Below, piece after piece: positions 1 through 8,638 of a DNA stretch of 64,000 nucleotides. Each line of letters opens with the position of its first letter. Within the stretch, counting starts at the first letter, position 1. Origin of the DNA: Phyllobacterium sp. YR531 (GTDB lineage Bacteria > Pseudomonadota > Alphaproteobacteria > Rhizobiales > Rhizobiaceae); the NCBI RefSeq assembly GCF_000282595.1, contig NZ_AKIZ01000016.1, positions 186,001-250,000 of the forward strand, written 5' to 3'. Both the position numbers and the translations under genes were made by a program. The notes beneath the pieces are model-generated. The model worked only from the letters and a program-made list of their open reading frames with translations, did no database searches and was not told the DNA's origin.

Positions 1-1377
1 GTCGTTCTCCTCCGTGCCATGCAAGAGCGCCGACTAATCGAAACCGAACGTGGCCGTATTGCAGTCGGTTGGCTTATCGTTGAAGACCTTGCAATGGTGC
101 TCGCACTTGTTCTGCTGCCTGCAATTGCAGGTGCACTCAATGGCGGCGAGACACCTAGCGGCCCCATTCACGCAAACGCTGACCCGATAGCAACTTATTT
201 TAATCTCGGCATTGGCGGTGTCATAGCTCTGACGCTGGGTAAGGTTGCGGCTTTCGTTGCAGTCATGCTGATTGTTGGACGTCGTGTTATTCCCTGGACC
301 CTTCATGCCATTGCTCATACTGGCTCACGCGAGCTTTTCCGTTTAGCTGTTTTAGCCATTGCCCTCGGTGTTGCGTTCGGGGCTGCAAAACTTTTTGGAG
401 TGTCGCTTGCTCTCGGTGCATTCTTCGCTGGCATGATCATGAGCGAATCTGAGCTGAGCCATCGGGCTGCAGAAGAGTCTCTGCCTCTCCGCGACGCCTT
501 TGCAGTTTTGTTCTTTGTTTCAGTCGGCATGCTGTTTGATCCAATGACCATCGTCAACGACCCACTGCCCCTGCTCGCCACGCTCGCAATTATCGTGATC
601 GGCAAATCACTGGCGGCATTTTTTATCGTGCTGGCGTTTGGATACCCAACGGGCACAGCCCTTATAATCTCAGCAAGCCTCGCGCAGATTGGCGAATTCT
701 CATTCATTCTTGCAGAGCTCGGCGTAGGGTTGGGGATGCTACCTGAGGAAGGGCGAGATCTCATTCTTGGTGGCGCGATCCTGTCAATCCTATTGAATCC
801 TTTAGTCTTCGCTGGAGTAACCTATCTTAAACCTTGGCTTGAAAAGCGCGTACCCGCGGCGGCAGAAACCAATACCGAAGCTGATGCTCCGAAAACGGAA
901 GAAGTCGACGTGGAGGAAATCCGTCCCACTTCGCTTACTGACCATGCGGTACTTGTGGGTTATGGCAGGGTCGGCAGCCTGGTTGGCGATGCATTAAAAG
1001 AGGTAGGGAAACCATTTCTTGTTATCGAAGACGCTGACAAGACTGTAGCCAAATTGCGGGACGACAACATAGAGACAATCGTCGGCAATGCCGCAAATGG
1101 CGACATTCTGGCCGCGGCCAATCTGTCAGGCGCAAGGCAATTAATTCTCGCTATACCAAATGCATTCGAAGCGGGACAGATCGTAGTCAAGGCCCGGGCT
1201 GCCAATCCAATTATCAGTATTCTTGCTCGGGCTCATTCAGACGCGGAAGTGCAGCATTTGCAGGATTTGGGCGCCGATGCTGTTATCATGGGAGAACGTG
1301 AGATAGCGCGGGGAATTGTTTCGCATATACTTAGTTTGGACGAACCGAAGCCAGAGGGACCACTGACCGAAACCTGA
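1..1377 (+). CDS. Monovalent cation:proton antiporter (CPA2, YbaL/KefB type), 5' end cut by window
   Basis: The reading frame is open from the first base (VVLLRAM...), so the N-terminal membrane half begins before the window. What remains has several hydrophobic segments of the Na+/H+ exchanger domain (for example LGAFFAGMIMSESELSHRA and the SVGMLFDP motif, both typical of the YbaL/KefB/KefC group). A hydrophilic linker rich in Glu and Pro follows, then a cytoplasmic RCK/TrkA_N domain starting at HAVLVGYGRVGS, a Rossmann nucleotide-binding loop. The protein should exchange K+ or Na+ for protons across the inner membrane, gated by nucleotide or thiol ligands. The exact substrate cannot be read from sequence; YbaL is the closest family by memory. 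Confidence 0.9.
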   Translation, partial: VVLLRAMQERRLIETERGRIAVGWLIVEDLAMVLALVLLPAIAGALNGGETPSGPIHANADPIATYFNLGIGGVIALTLGKVAAFVAVMLIVGRRVIPWTLHAIAHTGSRELFRLAVLAIALGVAFGAAKLFGVSLALGAFFAGMIMSESELSHRAAEESLPLRDAFAVLFFVSVGMLFDPMTIVNDPLPLLATLAIIVIGKSLAAFFIVLAFGYPTGTALIISASLAQIGEFSFILAELGVGLGMLPEEGRDLILGGAILSILLNPLVFAGVTYLKPWLEKRVPAAAETNTEADAPKTEEVDVEEIRPTSLTDHAVLVGYGRVGSLVGDALKEVGKPFLVIEDADKTVAKLRDDNIETIVGNAANGDILAAANLSGARQLILAIPNAFEAGQIVVKARAANPIISILARAHSDAEVQHLQDLGADAVIMGEREIARGIVSHILSLDEPKPEGPLTET

Positions 1378-1418
1378 AACCAAAAAATGATGATTATAAA
1401 GGCCGGGCAGGAAAGAAT

Positions 1419-2363
1419 ATGAAGCTCAAGGATTATATATGGCCGGTCGTAGGATTGGCTGCGGTCGGTATATCCGCATGGCTCCTATACAAGGAGTTGC
1501 GCAGTATTTCTCTCGACGATGTTATCGACAGCCTTAAAGCCATCTCGATGCATCGCTGGGTATTGGCAGCGTTGGCCTCATTGGTAGCTTACGCCGCTCT
1601 CGCTGGCTATGACCGAATTGCACTCCTGCACTTACGTCGCAGGATTTCATGGCTGTTTATTGCCCTGTGCTCATTCACAACTTACGCGCTATCACACAAC
1701 ATAGGTGCCTCCGTACTTTCAGGTGCAGTCGTGCGCTATCGCGCTTATTCCTCGCAAGGGATGAGCGGGCCAGAGATCGCACTCCTCATAGCCTTTTGCT
1801 CATTCACTTTTCTTATTGGCGTTATGACCCTGAGTGCCATTGTTCTTTTGATTGAGCCGGAAATTCTACAACGATTTAATTCTGAGCTGCCAATATCGCT
1901 CAGCTATGTTCTCGGCCTTGGCGCTCTGGCTATCATCCTGCTTTATGCGTTTGGGAGTTGGCTTCACTTCAAACCTCTACGCATTCGCCAGTTCACTCTT
2001 GAATACCCTCGCCTGACAGTCGTTTCCCAACAGTTGATTGTGGGCCCGCTGGAACTCATCGGCGCGGCAGCAATTATATACTTCACACTGCCGGAAGCCG
2101 GAAATCCCGGGTTCATGATCATCCTTGGCATATTTCTGGTGTCGTTTTCCGCTGCACTTATATCGCACGCCCCGGGTGGATTGGGTGTGCTTGAACTTGT
2201 TTTCCTGACTGGTCTGCCAGACATGAACCAAGCCGATGTCCTGGCTTCCCTCATTATATTCAGACTGTTCTATTTGTTGATTCCATTTGCTCTTTCACTT
2301 GTTGTGGTGCTCGTCTTCGAGCGTTCTCAATTACTCTTGCGCTGGTACAAAAAGGACGATTAA
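1419..2363 (+). CDS. YbhN/UPF0104-family integral membrane protein (LPG synthase TM-like)
   Basis: This 314-aa protein is almost entirely hydrophobic, with about eight predicted membrane segments. Motifs such as YALSHNIGASVLSGAVVRYR and the late SHAPGGLGVLELVFL are typical of the YbhN/AglD-like flippase-synthase fold shared with the membrane half of lysyl-phosphatidylglycerol synthases. The catalytic aminoacyl-transferase domain of MprF is absent, so no lipid lysylation is implied. AGGAAAG lies just before the ATG. It follows the antiporter by 41 bp on the same strand and may be co-transcribed. The family is linked to envelope lipid handling; the specific role is unknown. Confidence 0.85.
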   Translation: MKLKDYIWPVVGLAAVGISAWLLYKELRSISLDDVIDSLKAISMHRWVLAALASLVAYAALAGYDRIALLHLRRRISWLFIALCSFTTYALSHNIGASVLSGAVVRYRAYSSQGMSGPEIALLIAFCSFTFLIGVMTLSAIVLLIEPEILQRFNSELPISLSYVLGLGALAIILLYAFGSWLHFKPLRIRQFTLEYPRLTVVSQQLIVGPLELIGAAAIIYFTLPEAGNPGFMIILGIFLVSFSAALISHAPGGLGVLELVFLTGLPDMNQADVLASLIIFRLFYLLIPFALSLVVVLVFERSQLLLRWYKKDD

Positions 2364-2500
2364 GCGTCACGGCATTTTCACATTGGAACGCTTTCACGCA
2401 GGAAATATTTTCCAGATATCCCTGTCTTTAGTGATGAGTTTCTTCAAGGATGGAACTCAACACTCTATTTTGAGGGCAGACTTCAACGTGGAGTGACACA

Positions 2501-3061
2501 ATGACAACATTGATTATTCCGGGCTATCGTGGATCTGAAAACGGACATTGGCAACGTCAATGGCTGCTTGAGGATGAAACATCACGACTGCTTGAACAGG
2601 ATGATTGGGAAAACCCGGTGCTCTCGCAATGGCTTCACGTACTCGAAGCCGCTCTTGCTGAAGCGCCCGGTGCCATTCTCGTTGCTCATAGTCTTGGGTC
2701 CATACTGGTTGCGCATCTGGCTAGTCGACCTTCCGCTGCTCATGTCGCGGGTGCCGTTCTAGTCGCACCGGCAGACACTGAACGCATGGCCACGTGGGAT
2801 AAAAAGTTTCAAAGTTTTGCGCCCCTGCCCCGCCATAAACTAAGCTTCCCGTCAATTGTGGTGGCAAGCCGTGATGACCCCTACATGTCGTTCAACAAGG
2901 CACAGGCATTGGCGAATGTCTGGGGGTCAGGCTTCGTCGACATGAAGAATTCGGGACACATTAATATTGAAAGCGGTTTTGGGTCGTGGCCTGAAGGGTA
3001 TATTCTTGCTGACTCAATGCGTCGACCCCAGCAGGCGTTTGGCACACAACGAGCGGCCTAA
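2501..3061 (+). CDS. RBBP9/YdeN-family alpha/beta hydrolase
   Basis: A 186-aa single-domain serine hydrolase. The N-terminus (LIIPGYRGSENGHWQRQW) matches the 'PG..GS...HW' opening of the RBBP9/YdeN family (DUF1234). The nucleophile elbow is AHSLGS (around residue 64), the acid lies near SRDDPYMS and the His in NSGHINIESGFG near the C-terminus. No signal peptide is seen, so it should be cytoplasmic. GGAGTGACACA precedes the ATG. Its stop codon overlaps the stop of the convergent cysW by two bases. Substrate unknown. Confidence 0.9.
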   Translation: MTTLIIPGYRGSENGHWQRQWLLEDETSRLLEQDDWENPVLSQWLHVLEAALAEAPGAILVAHSLGSILVAHLASRPSAAHVAGAVLVAPADTERMATWDKKFQSFAPLPRHKLSFPSIVVASRDDPYMSFNKAQALANVWGSGFVDMKNSGHINIESGFGSWPEGYILADSMRRPQQAFGTQRAA

Positions 3062-3924
3062 CTTAACTGTTTTCTTTCCAGCAAGTACTTCAGGACAAGA
3101 GTTACAACGGCAATCAATGCCAGCGTTGACGATGCCGCAAATGCGCCGGTAACATTGTAGTCGTTGAACAACAATTCAATCTGCAAAGGCAAAGTGTTGG
3201 TTTGTCCGCGGATCGCACCCGAAACAACGGAAACGGCACCAAATTCCCCCATTACACGCGCATTGCAGAGCACCGCACCATAAAGAAGGGCCCAGCGTAT
3301 ATTTGGTAATGTCACATAAAAGAATGTCTGTAATCCGTTCGCGCCCAGCGTAATCGCTGCTTCTTCGTCTTCGCTGCCCTGCGCTTGCATCAACGGAATA
3401 AGCTCACGCGCAACAAATGGACTTGTTACGAATAGGCTGACCAGAAATATCGCCGGTATTGTGAACATGATCTTGATGTCATAGCTTTCCAGTATCGGGC
3501 CTAGCAGGCCTTGGCTGCCATAAAGAAACAGATAGGTTACACCGGCAACGATTGGTGACACTGAGAAAGGTATCTCGATAAAGGTGATCAGCAGCCGACG
3601 TCCGAAAAACCTGAAACGCGTTACAAGCCATGCCACGCAAATTCCGAACGCCATATTTATGGGCACAACAACGATAGCCGTAAGCACAGTGAGCCATATT
3701 GCATGCAGTGTTGCAGGTTGACTTATCTGGGTCAGGTAAATTGCCAAGCCCTCACGGAAGGCATAGGTAAAAATTACCAATAGCGGCACGCCAATCAGTA
3801 ACACTGACAAAAGCACCGCCGAAATGATCAAAATACGTTGCGAAATCCGTACAGGCTTGCTGCCATGGCGCTTTGATGGCTTCGATCCTGATACAGGGCG
3901 GACGAGATCAGTTACGTTCTGCAT
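3058..3924 (-). CDS. cysW: Sulfate/thiosulfate ABC transporter permease CysW
   Basis: A 288-aa inner-membrane permease with six predicted membrane segments and the binding-protein-dependent transport EAA loop (around EEAAITLGANGLQTFFYVTLPN). This loop contacts the ATPase. It pairs with CysT to form the channel that imports sulfate or thiosulfate for cysteine synthesis. It overlaps the end of cysT by 17 bp, so the two are translationally coupled. The gene that normally follows, the ATPase cysA, is missing here; a convergent hydrolase lies directly downstream. Confidence 0.95.
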   Translation of the reverse strand: MQNVTDLVRPVSGSKPSKRHGSKPVRISQRILIISAVLLSVLLIGVPLLVIFTYAFREGLAIYLTQISQPATLHAIWLTVLTAIVVVPINMAFGICVAWLVTRFRFFGRRLLITFIEIPFSVSPIVAGVTYLFLYGSQGLLGPILESYDIKIMFTIPAIFLVSLFVTSPFVARELIPLMQAQGSEDEEAAITLGANGLQTFFYVTLPNIRWALLYGAVLCNARVMGEFGAVSVVSGAIRGQTNTLPLQIELLFNDYNVTGAFAASSTLALIAVVTLVLKYLLERKQLS

Positions 3925-4750
3925 ATCTGAGCTGCCAAGCCTGGATTGAATTTGTAATGAAAAGCATGACGAACGCTATTGCCAGCATCACCGTTGCAAT
4001 GGCTGCAGCTGCCGGATAGTCGTATTCGTCAAGCCGGATGAATACCAGGAGAGACATGACTTCGGTTTCAAAAGGCAGGTTTCCCGAGATAAAGACGATA
4101 GCACCGAACTCGCCCAAGCTTCGGGCGAAAGACAGACTACATCCGGCAACGAATGCGGGTAAAATGGCTGGCCAGATAATGTTAGCGAAAATCTGCCAAT
4201 TCGTAGCACCCAGTGAACGGGCAGCCTCTTCAACATCTGTCGCGACATCTTCCAGCACGGGCTGAACTGTTCTAATAACAAAAGGAATGCTGGTAAACAT
4301 CATGGCAAGTGCGATGCCAAGTGGGGCGTACGCCACCTTGACGCCAAACGGTTCAAGAAATCGACCAAACCAGCCATTAGCGGAAAAAACGGTCACCAGT
4401 GCAAGCCCGGCCACGGCTGTTGGTAAAGCAAACGGTAAATCTACAACGGCATCCAGAAGACGTTTACCCGGAAATTCGTAACGTACCAGCACCCAAGCCA
4501 GCAACACTCCGAAAAGTGCATTCAACAACGTTGCCAGCAGAGCCGCGCTTATCGTTATGCGATAGGTAGCGACAGCTCTGTCCGATGAAACGATTGTCCA
4601 AAAGTCAGACCAACCAAGATTAACAGATTTATAGAGCATTGCCAGAAGAGGTAGTGCCACAATGATCGCAAAGTACAGGAGCGTCACTCCAAGAGTGAGA
4701 CCAAATCCGGGGAGTATGCCGCGCTGGCTGGACTTCGAAAACAATGACAT
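3908..4750 (-). CDS. cysT: Sulfate/thiosulfate ABC transporter permease CysT (CysU)
   Basis: A 280-aa permease with six membrane segments and the EAA motif (EEAARSLGATNWQIFANIIWP). Features typical of CysT include DLPFALPTAVAGLAL and the SLGEFGAIVFISGN stretch. It forms the membrane channel with CysW. It lies downstream of cysP on the same strand, separated by about 98 bp holding a GC-rich hairpin with a T-run, so it is probably read through from the cysP promoter at a lower level. Confidence 0.95.
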   Translation of the reverse strand: MSLFSKSSQRGILPGFGLTLGVTLLYFAIIVALPLLAMLYKSVNLGWSDFWTIVSSDRAVATYRITISAALLATLLNALFGVLLAWVLVRYEFPGKRLLDAVVDLPFALPTAVAGLALVTVFSANGWFGRFLEPFGVKVAYAPLGIALAMMFTSIPFVIRTVQPVLEDVATDVEEAARSLGATNWQIFANIIWPAILPAFVAGCSLSFARSLGEFGAIVFISGNLPFETEVMSLLVFIRLDEYDYPAAAAIATVMLAIAFVMLFITNSIQAWQLRYAERN

Positions 4751-4800
4751 TGCAGGGTTCTTAATTCATCCGAGCTTTAACGCAAGCGATCTATGCAACG

Positions 4801-4825
4801 AAAAAGCGCGGGCAGCAGCCCGCGC
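4801..4825 (-). terminator. Intercistronic hairpin with T-run between cysP and cysT
   Basis: Perfect 8-bp arms GCGCGGGC and GCCCGCGC with a 4-nt loop, followed on the minus strand by five T residues. It lies 24 bp after the cysP stop. It has the form of a Rho-independent terminator but sits inside an operon, so it probably causes partial termination or stabilises the cysP transcript. Confidence 0.75.
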
Positions 4826-4848
4826 CGTTTGGGATTTGCAGTTCCGGC

Positions 4849-5856
4849 TCAACGCTTGGTGAATACCTTGTCAAGAATGCCGCCTTCAGCCAGATGCTCC
4901 TTAGTGACCTTGGTCCATCCTCCAAATACGTCCTCAACAGTCAAAAGCCGAGTTTCAGGAAATTGGGAGGCATATTTGGCTTTGACCGTGTCGTCGTGCA
5001 CGCGGTTATAGTTCTGCGCTAGGATGTCCTGCCCCTCAGGAGTGTAAAGAAACTTCAGGTAACTTTCGGCGATTGCACGGGATCCTCGCTTGTCAGCAAC
5101 CTTATCGACCACGGAAACAGGAAACTCAGCAAGCAGGCTCACAGGAGGAATAACCGCATCATATTTGTCGGAACCGAGCTGTTTGCGGGTACCAAGAACC
5201 TCGGCTTCAAATGTTACTAGCACGTCGCCGATGCCGCGTTCTGCAAAAGTCGTGGTGGCAGCACGACCGCCAGTGTCGAACACAGGTACGTTCGCGAGCA
5301 GCTTCTTAGCAAACTCCTGCGCCTTTGCTTCGTCCTTGTTGTTCGCCTCAAGCGCGTAGGCATAAGCAGCCAGATAAGTGTAACGCCCATTTCCGGATGT
5401 TTTCGGGTTCGGAAAAACCACCTTCACATCCTCACGAACAAGGTCATCCCAATTCTTGATATTTTTCGGATTTCCCGCCCGCACGAGAAATGCAGGAAGT
5501 GAGTAATATGGCGATGAATTATTTGGCAAGCGAGACTGCCAGTCAGCTGGGATTAAATCGCCCTTATCATGCAAGACCTGCACATCAGTAACTTGGTTGA
5601 ACGTTACGACATCAGCTTCGAGACCCTCGAGAATGGAACGAGCCTGTTTTGACGAACCCGCATGCGATTGGTTGACTGTAATGTCCTTACCGGCCTGTTC
5701 CTTATAGGCCGCACTAAAAGCTTTATTGATCTGCTCGTAGAGTTCACGAGAGATGTCATAGGAAACGTTGAGAATTTCCGTAGGCTCGTCTGCTGCTTGT
5801 GCCGGAGTCAAAGCAAATCCCAGCGCTAATATCGCATAGGCAACTAATTTCTTCAT
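4849..5856 (-). CDS. cysP: Sulfate ABC transporter periplasmic binding protein
   Basis: A 335-aa Sbp/CysP-family solute-binding protein. The ATG at 5856 is chosen because GGGAGAATTCT precedes it and it opens a clean signal peptide (MKKLVAYAILALGFALTPAQA, cut after AQA); a longer frame upstream is not needed. The mature part begins with the family signature ILNVSYDISRELYEQIN and holds the ligand-binding HAGSSKQA stretch (around residue 60) and PKTSGNGRYTYLAAYAYA. It captures sulfate or thiosulfate in the periplasm for CysT-CysW. Sbp and CysP are not separated with certainty. Confidence 0.95.
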   Translation of the reverse strand: MKKLVAYAILALGFALTPAQAADEPTEILNVSYDISRELYEQINKAFSAAYKEQAGKDITVNQSHAGSSKQARSILEGLEADVVTFNQVTDVQVLHDKGDLIPADWQSRLPNNSSPYYSLPAFLVRAGNPKNIKNWDDLVREDVKVVFPNPKTSGNGRYTYLAAYAYALEANNKDEAKAQEFAKKLLANVPVFDTGGRAATTTFAERGIGDVLVTFEAEVLGTRKQLGSDKYDAVIPPVSLLAEFPVSVVDKVADKRGSRAIAESYLKFLYTPEGQDILAQNYNRVHDDTVKAKYASQFPETRLLTVEDVFGGWTKVTKEHLAEGGILDKVFTKR

Positions 5857-5984
5857 AGAATTCTCCCAAGCCGAAGGCGATCGCGCCCCGAATTTCGATG
5901 CCACACCCATTCGCTAGCTCTTCTGCCCAACGAATAATTTTTGCGAGATTGGCGATAAAAATAGCTATAAGAAAGATTTATTTG

Positions 5985-5998
5985 CCCAATGATTTGGG
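5985..5998. promoter_or_regulatory. Candidate operator/promoter of cysP
   Basis: A short dyad CCCAA-TGAT-TTGGG lies about 130 bp before the cysP start. On the minus strand one arm overlaps a possible -35 TTGGGC, with TAGCTA 16 bp further on as a weak -10. The divergent Rrf2 regulator is a natural candidate binder. This is inference from position and symmetry only. Confidence 0.3.
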
Positions 5999-6032
5999 TA
6001 AAATAGAAATCAAATACTACAATCCTAGTAAA

Positions 6033-6074
6033 TTAAGGCAAACGGCAAAAGATATCCAATGCCGTTTGCCTTAA
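6033..6074. terminator. 15-bp perfect inverted repeat downstream of the small gene
   Basis: Arms TTAAGGCAAACGGCA and TGCCGTTTGCCTTAA with a 12-nt loop, starting 28 bp after the stop of the small gene at 6103-6294. The flank on the minus strand is TTAATTT rather than a clean T-run. It likely ends the small gene's transcript and insulates the cysP promoter. Confidence 0.6.
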
Positions 6075-6102
6075 CCTGGTGTGATGAAGCTTAGAGGTCT
6101 GA

Positions 6103-6294
6103 TTACCAGAACCCGCGATGCTGCCAGCACCACAAAAAATCTTCCTCGGTCCAATTACGGCGCTTCTTTGCAGAAGCCTCTTCGCTGTCGCGCTTTTGCG
6201 GATCACGAGTGTCGAATTCAAGCGCGTCTGGCGTGAAAACCTCGCGCCATAAGCGCTCCGCCCGATTAAAAATGCCTGATACTTCACTGTACAT
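6103..6294 (-). CDS. Small conserved protein of unknown function (63 aa)
   Basis: I do not recognise the family. The ATG at 6294 is preceded by a strong AGGAGGTCGCA ribosome site; a longer in-frame start at 6336 has none. The 63-aa product is hydrophilic, has no signal peptide, and is rich in charged residues and Trp. It contains RAERLWREVF near the start and the aromatic ending NWTEEDFLWCWQHRGFW. It is transcribed toward cysP, divergent from the Rrf2 regulator gene, and is closed by a strong inverted repeat. The context suggests a link to sulfate/cysteine control, but this is inference. Confidence 0.7.
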   Translation of the reverse strand: MYSEVSGIFNRAERLWREVFTPDALEFDTRDPQKRDSEEASAKKRRNWTEEDFLWCWQHRGFW

Positions 6295-6597
6295 TGCGAC
6301 CTCCTGAACAATTCGGTTGCAGAGTTGAGTTGCCAATTATGGTCAACTGTAACCAGATGATGACGGGTTGAAATCATTTGTCAACAATCACTACCGATCT
6401 AATCGTGTATCAAAATCTTGATTTGCACAGCCGTGAAGTATCCAAAAATTAATGAATGTTTATTTTTCAGAGCCTTACACGTCATTATTAAGACATCTCG
6501 CTGCCACAAAAAAACTCAATTTTTTAACGCTTTTACACTAGATAATGTCTGGCGAGGGACTATGACTGCATCCAACCGGTTGTCAGGCAAATAAAAA
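6295..6597. promoter_or_regulatory. Divergent intergenic region between small gene and rrf2 regulator
   Basis: About 300 bp without a gene, visibly AT-rich. It must hold the promoters of the small gene (minus) and the Rrf2 regulator (plus). I see no convincing perfect operator, RNA structure or additional start with a ribosome site. Confidence 0.5.
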
Positions 6598-7047
6598 ATG
6601 ATATCGCAAAAAGCTAAATATGCCCTGCGGGCACTCGTCGTGCTAGCACGCGCAAACTCCGAAAAAGCGCTCTTCATTTCGGATATCGCGGAAGAGCAAA
6701 ATATTCCGAAAAAATTTCTTGAGCAGATCCTTTTGGATTTGAAGCGCGAAGGCATTGTTATGAGCCGACGCGGTAAGATGGGAGGTTACTTGCTTCTTAA
6801 AGGTGCTGATGACATCACGTTCGGTGAAGTCTTGCGTTTGATCGATGGCCCAATAGCTTCATTACCATGTCTGAGCAAAATCGCTTATCGACGTTGCGAG
6901 GACTGCACGAGTGAAGAAACCTGTGAAATCCGTCATGTTTTCAATGAAGTCGCGAATGTTACGCGCGGTGTTCTCGACCGAACTACAATCGCCGATTGTC
7001 TTGTGCATGGTGAAAAAAGCAAAACGCCAGCCATATTAGACATGTGA
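6598..7047 (+). CDS. Rrf2-family transcriptional regulator with cysteine cluster
   Basis: A 149-aa winged-helix regulator. The N-terminus MISQKAKYALRALVVLA and the IPKKFLEQILLDLKREGIVMSRRGKMGGY stretch are diagnostic of Rrf2. Four cysteines at about 91, 100, 103 and 109 (CLSKIAYRRCEDC...C) are placed where IscR and NsrR hold their Fe-S ligands, so it may sense iron-sulfur status or, as CymR does, cysteine supply. Position next to the sulfate uptake genes favours control of sulfur metabolism. It is followed after 9 bp by a methyltransferase gene in the same direction. Confidence 0.9.
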   Translation: MISQKAKYALRALVVLARANSEKALFISDIAEEQNIPKKFLEQILLDLKREGIVMSRRGKMGGYLLLKGADDITFGEVLRLIDGPIASLPCLSKIAYRRCEDCTSEETCEIRHVFNEVANVTRGVLDRTTIADCLVHGEKSKTPAILDM

Positions 7048-7056
7048 AAGGATTTT

Positions 7057-7656
7057 ATGATGGTTGGCGAGGATCAAAATACGCTTCGATTTTACTCTGA
7101 AGAAGCGGAAGCATACGCGAACCGCAATGACGACAGGTCTTATGAACACCTCGATTTATTTCTGGCTCGCCTCACGCCCGGTTGCTCTATTCTTGAACTT
7201 GGTTGCGGCGGCGGTGACGACAGTGCGTACATGCTTGCGAGAGGATTTGATGTTACACCAACAGATGGTAGCCCAGAGCTTGCCTATCAAGCGCAGAAGC
7301 GACTTGGCGTTCCGGCAGAAGTGTTGAAATTCGATCAAATCGTGTATCGAAACAAATTTGATGCTGTTTGGGCTAATGCCTGCTTACTTCATATTCCACG
7401 ATCCGATCTTAAAACTGTTCTTAAGCGAATCGAACGATCGCTTAAAATTGATGGTCTGTTTTATGCGAGCTATAAGGCCGGAAAGCAGGAGGGCCGCGAC
7501 AAGTTCGGCCGCTACTACAACTATCCTACCGTTGCGTGGCTAAAACAAACCTATGGCCCAACTTGGCGCTCGTTAGAGATAAATACCGTCATGGGTAGCG
7601 GTTACGACAATGAGCCGACCGAATGGCTTCACGTCGTTGCAACTAAATCGCTATAG
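7057..7656 (+). CDS. Class I SAM-dependent methyltransferase
   Basis: A 199-aa soluble protein with the Rossmann SAM-binding signature ILELGCGGGDDSAYML (motif I, about residues 45-60), an acidic end to strand 2 (TPTDGSPELA) and a conserved post-motif DAVWANACLLHIPRSDL. This pattern resembles the TehB/UbiE-like small methyltransferases. Substrate unknown. It lies 9 bp after the Rrf2 gene and is convergent with thiG, ending 9 bp from it. Confidence 0.85.
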   Translation: MMVGEDQNTLRFYSEEAEAYANRNDDRSYEHLDLFLARLTPGCSILELGCGGGDDSAYMLARGFDVTPTDGSPELAYQAQKRLGVPAEVLKFDQIVYRNKFDAVWANACLLHIPRSDLKTVLKRIERSLKIDGLFYASYKAGKQEGRDKFGRYYNYPTVAWLKQTYGPTWRSLEINTVMGSGYDNEPTEWLHVVATKSL

Positions 7657-7665
7657 CTTTGCGCA

Positions 7666-8439
7666 CTATGTAAAGACTGCTTTTCCTATTACAGGGGTGG
7701 ATGGAACTGCAAGATCGCGTGGTTCAAGCATGACCGCATGATGAGCCTGATACCCGGCACCGACAGCTTTGGCGAAAGCAGAGGCCATTGATACCGGATT
7801 TCCGGCCTTTGCTACGGCAGTATTTAGCAGGACTGCATCAAATCCCAGCTCCATTACAGCCGCTGCATGAGAAGGGCGGCCAATTCCCGCATCGACAATG
7901 ATTGGAACGCCGGGGAAATGTCCACGTATTGAACGCAATGCATGGACATTCAGAGGGCCCATCGCCGAACCAATTGGCGCGCACCAAGGCATGAGAACAT
8001 CACACCCCGCTTCCAGCAATCTCTCTGCCACGACAAGATCATCGGTCGTATAGGGGAACACCTTGAAACCATCTTTGGCAAGAATCCGCGCTGCCTCAAC
8101 TAGCGCGAACACGTCTGGCTGCAACGTGTCATGATTGCCGATAACTTCCAGTTTGATCCAGTCGGTTGAAAAGACATCCCTTGCCATTTGTGCGGTCAAC
8201 ACAGCTTCCTTCACGGTGTGGCAGCCAGCCGTATTGGGCAGCACACGCAGTTCAAGGGAGCGCAATAAACCCCAAAATCCATCCCCGGACTTTGATCCAG
8301 ACATTTCCCGGCGTAGCGACACGGTAATGATTTCTGTTTGTGATGCTTTAATAGCGTCCATGAGAGTTGCGGGAGATGGATATTGTGCCGTTCCCAGAAG
8401 AAGACGGGACGATATGTCAACGTCATAAAGTTTTAACAT
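7666..8439 (-). CDS. thiG: Thiazole synthase ThiG
   Basis: ThiG makes the thiazole phosphate of thiamin from deoxyxylulose phosphate, dehydroglycine and the sulfur carried on ThiS. The 257-aa protein carries the family features: a Lys in [10 protein letters not shown] for the Schiff base, the [11 protein letters not shown] phosphate loop and the [23 protein letters not shown] barrel end. The ATG at 8439 is preferred because GGTGG precedes it; an in-frame GTG at 8448 is possible. It overlaps or touches the thiS stop. No thiE follows. Confidence 0.95.
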   Translation of the reverse strand: MLKLYDVDISSRLLLGTAQYPSPATLMDAIKASQTEIITVSLRREMSGSKSGDGFWGLLRSLELRVLPNTAGCHTVKEAVLTAQMARDVFSTDWIKLEVIGNHDTLQPDVFALVEAARILAKDGFKVFPYTTDDLVVAERLLEAGCDVLMPWCAPIGSAMGPLNVHALRSIRGHFPGVPIIVDAGIGRPSHAAAVMELGFDAVLLNTAVAKAGNPVSMASAFAKAVGAGYQAHHAVMLEPRDLAVPSTPVIGKAVFT

Positions 8440-8440
8440 A

Positions 8441-8638
8441 TCATCCACCCTGTTTCGGGGTCAGTATTTCGATGCGATCACCATTTTTTAAAGAATGACT
8501 GTTCCGTTCGGTCGCCCTTACCAGTTCGCTGTTGACTGCTGTTGCCAGCCAATCGCCTTCAAACCCCAGTTCAAACAACAACATTTCAAGCGACTTCGCT
8601 GACACATCACAGACCTGCCCGTTCACAATCAGTTTCAC
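8441..8638 (-). CDS. thiS: Sulfur carrier protein ThiS
   Basis: A 65-aa ubiquitin-like protein ending in the required Gly-Gly (PKQGG). The C-terminal glycine is adenylated and thiocarboxylated, then gives its sulfur to ThiG. The start overlaps the end of thiO by 32 bp, and its stop overlaps the start region of thiG, so the three are translationally coupled. Confidence 0.95.
   Translation of the reverse strand: MKLIVNGQVCDVSAKSLEMLLFELGFEGDWLATAVNSELVRATERNSHSLKNGDRIEILTPKQGG

Noticed and set aside
1964-2254. Antisense frames in the YbhN-like gene
   Set aside because: No ribosome site and no recognisable domain; the plus-strand membrane protein explains them.
6031-6597. Shared ACTAG motifs near cysP and the Rrf2 gene as a regulator site
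   Set aside because: Only five bases are shared and the flanks do not match; this is expected by chance in AT-rich DNA.
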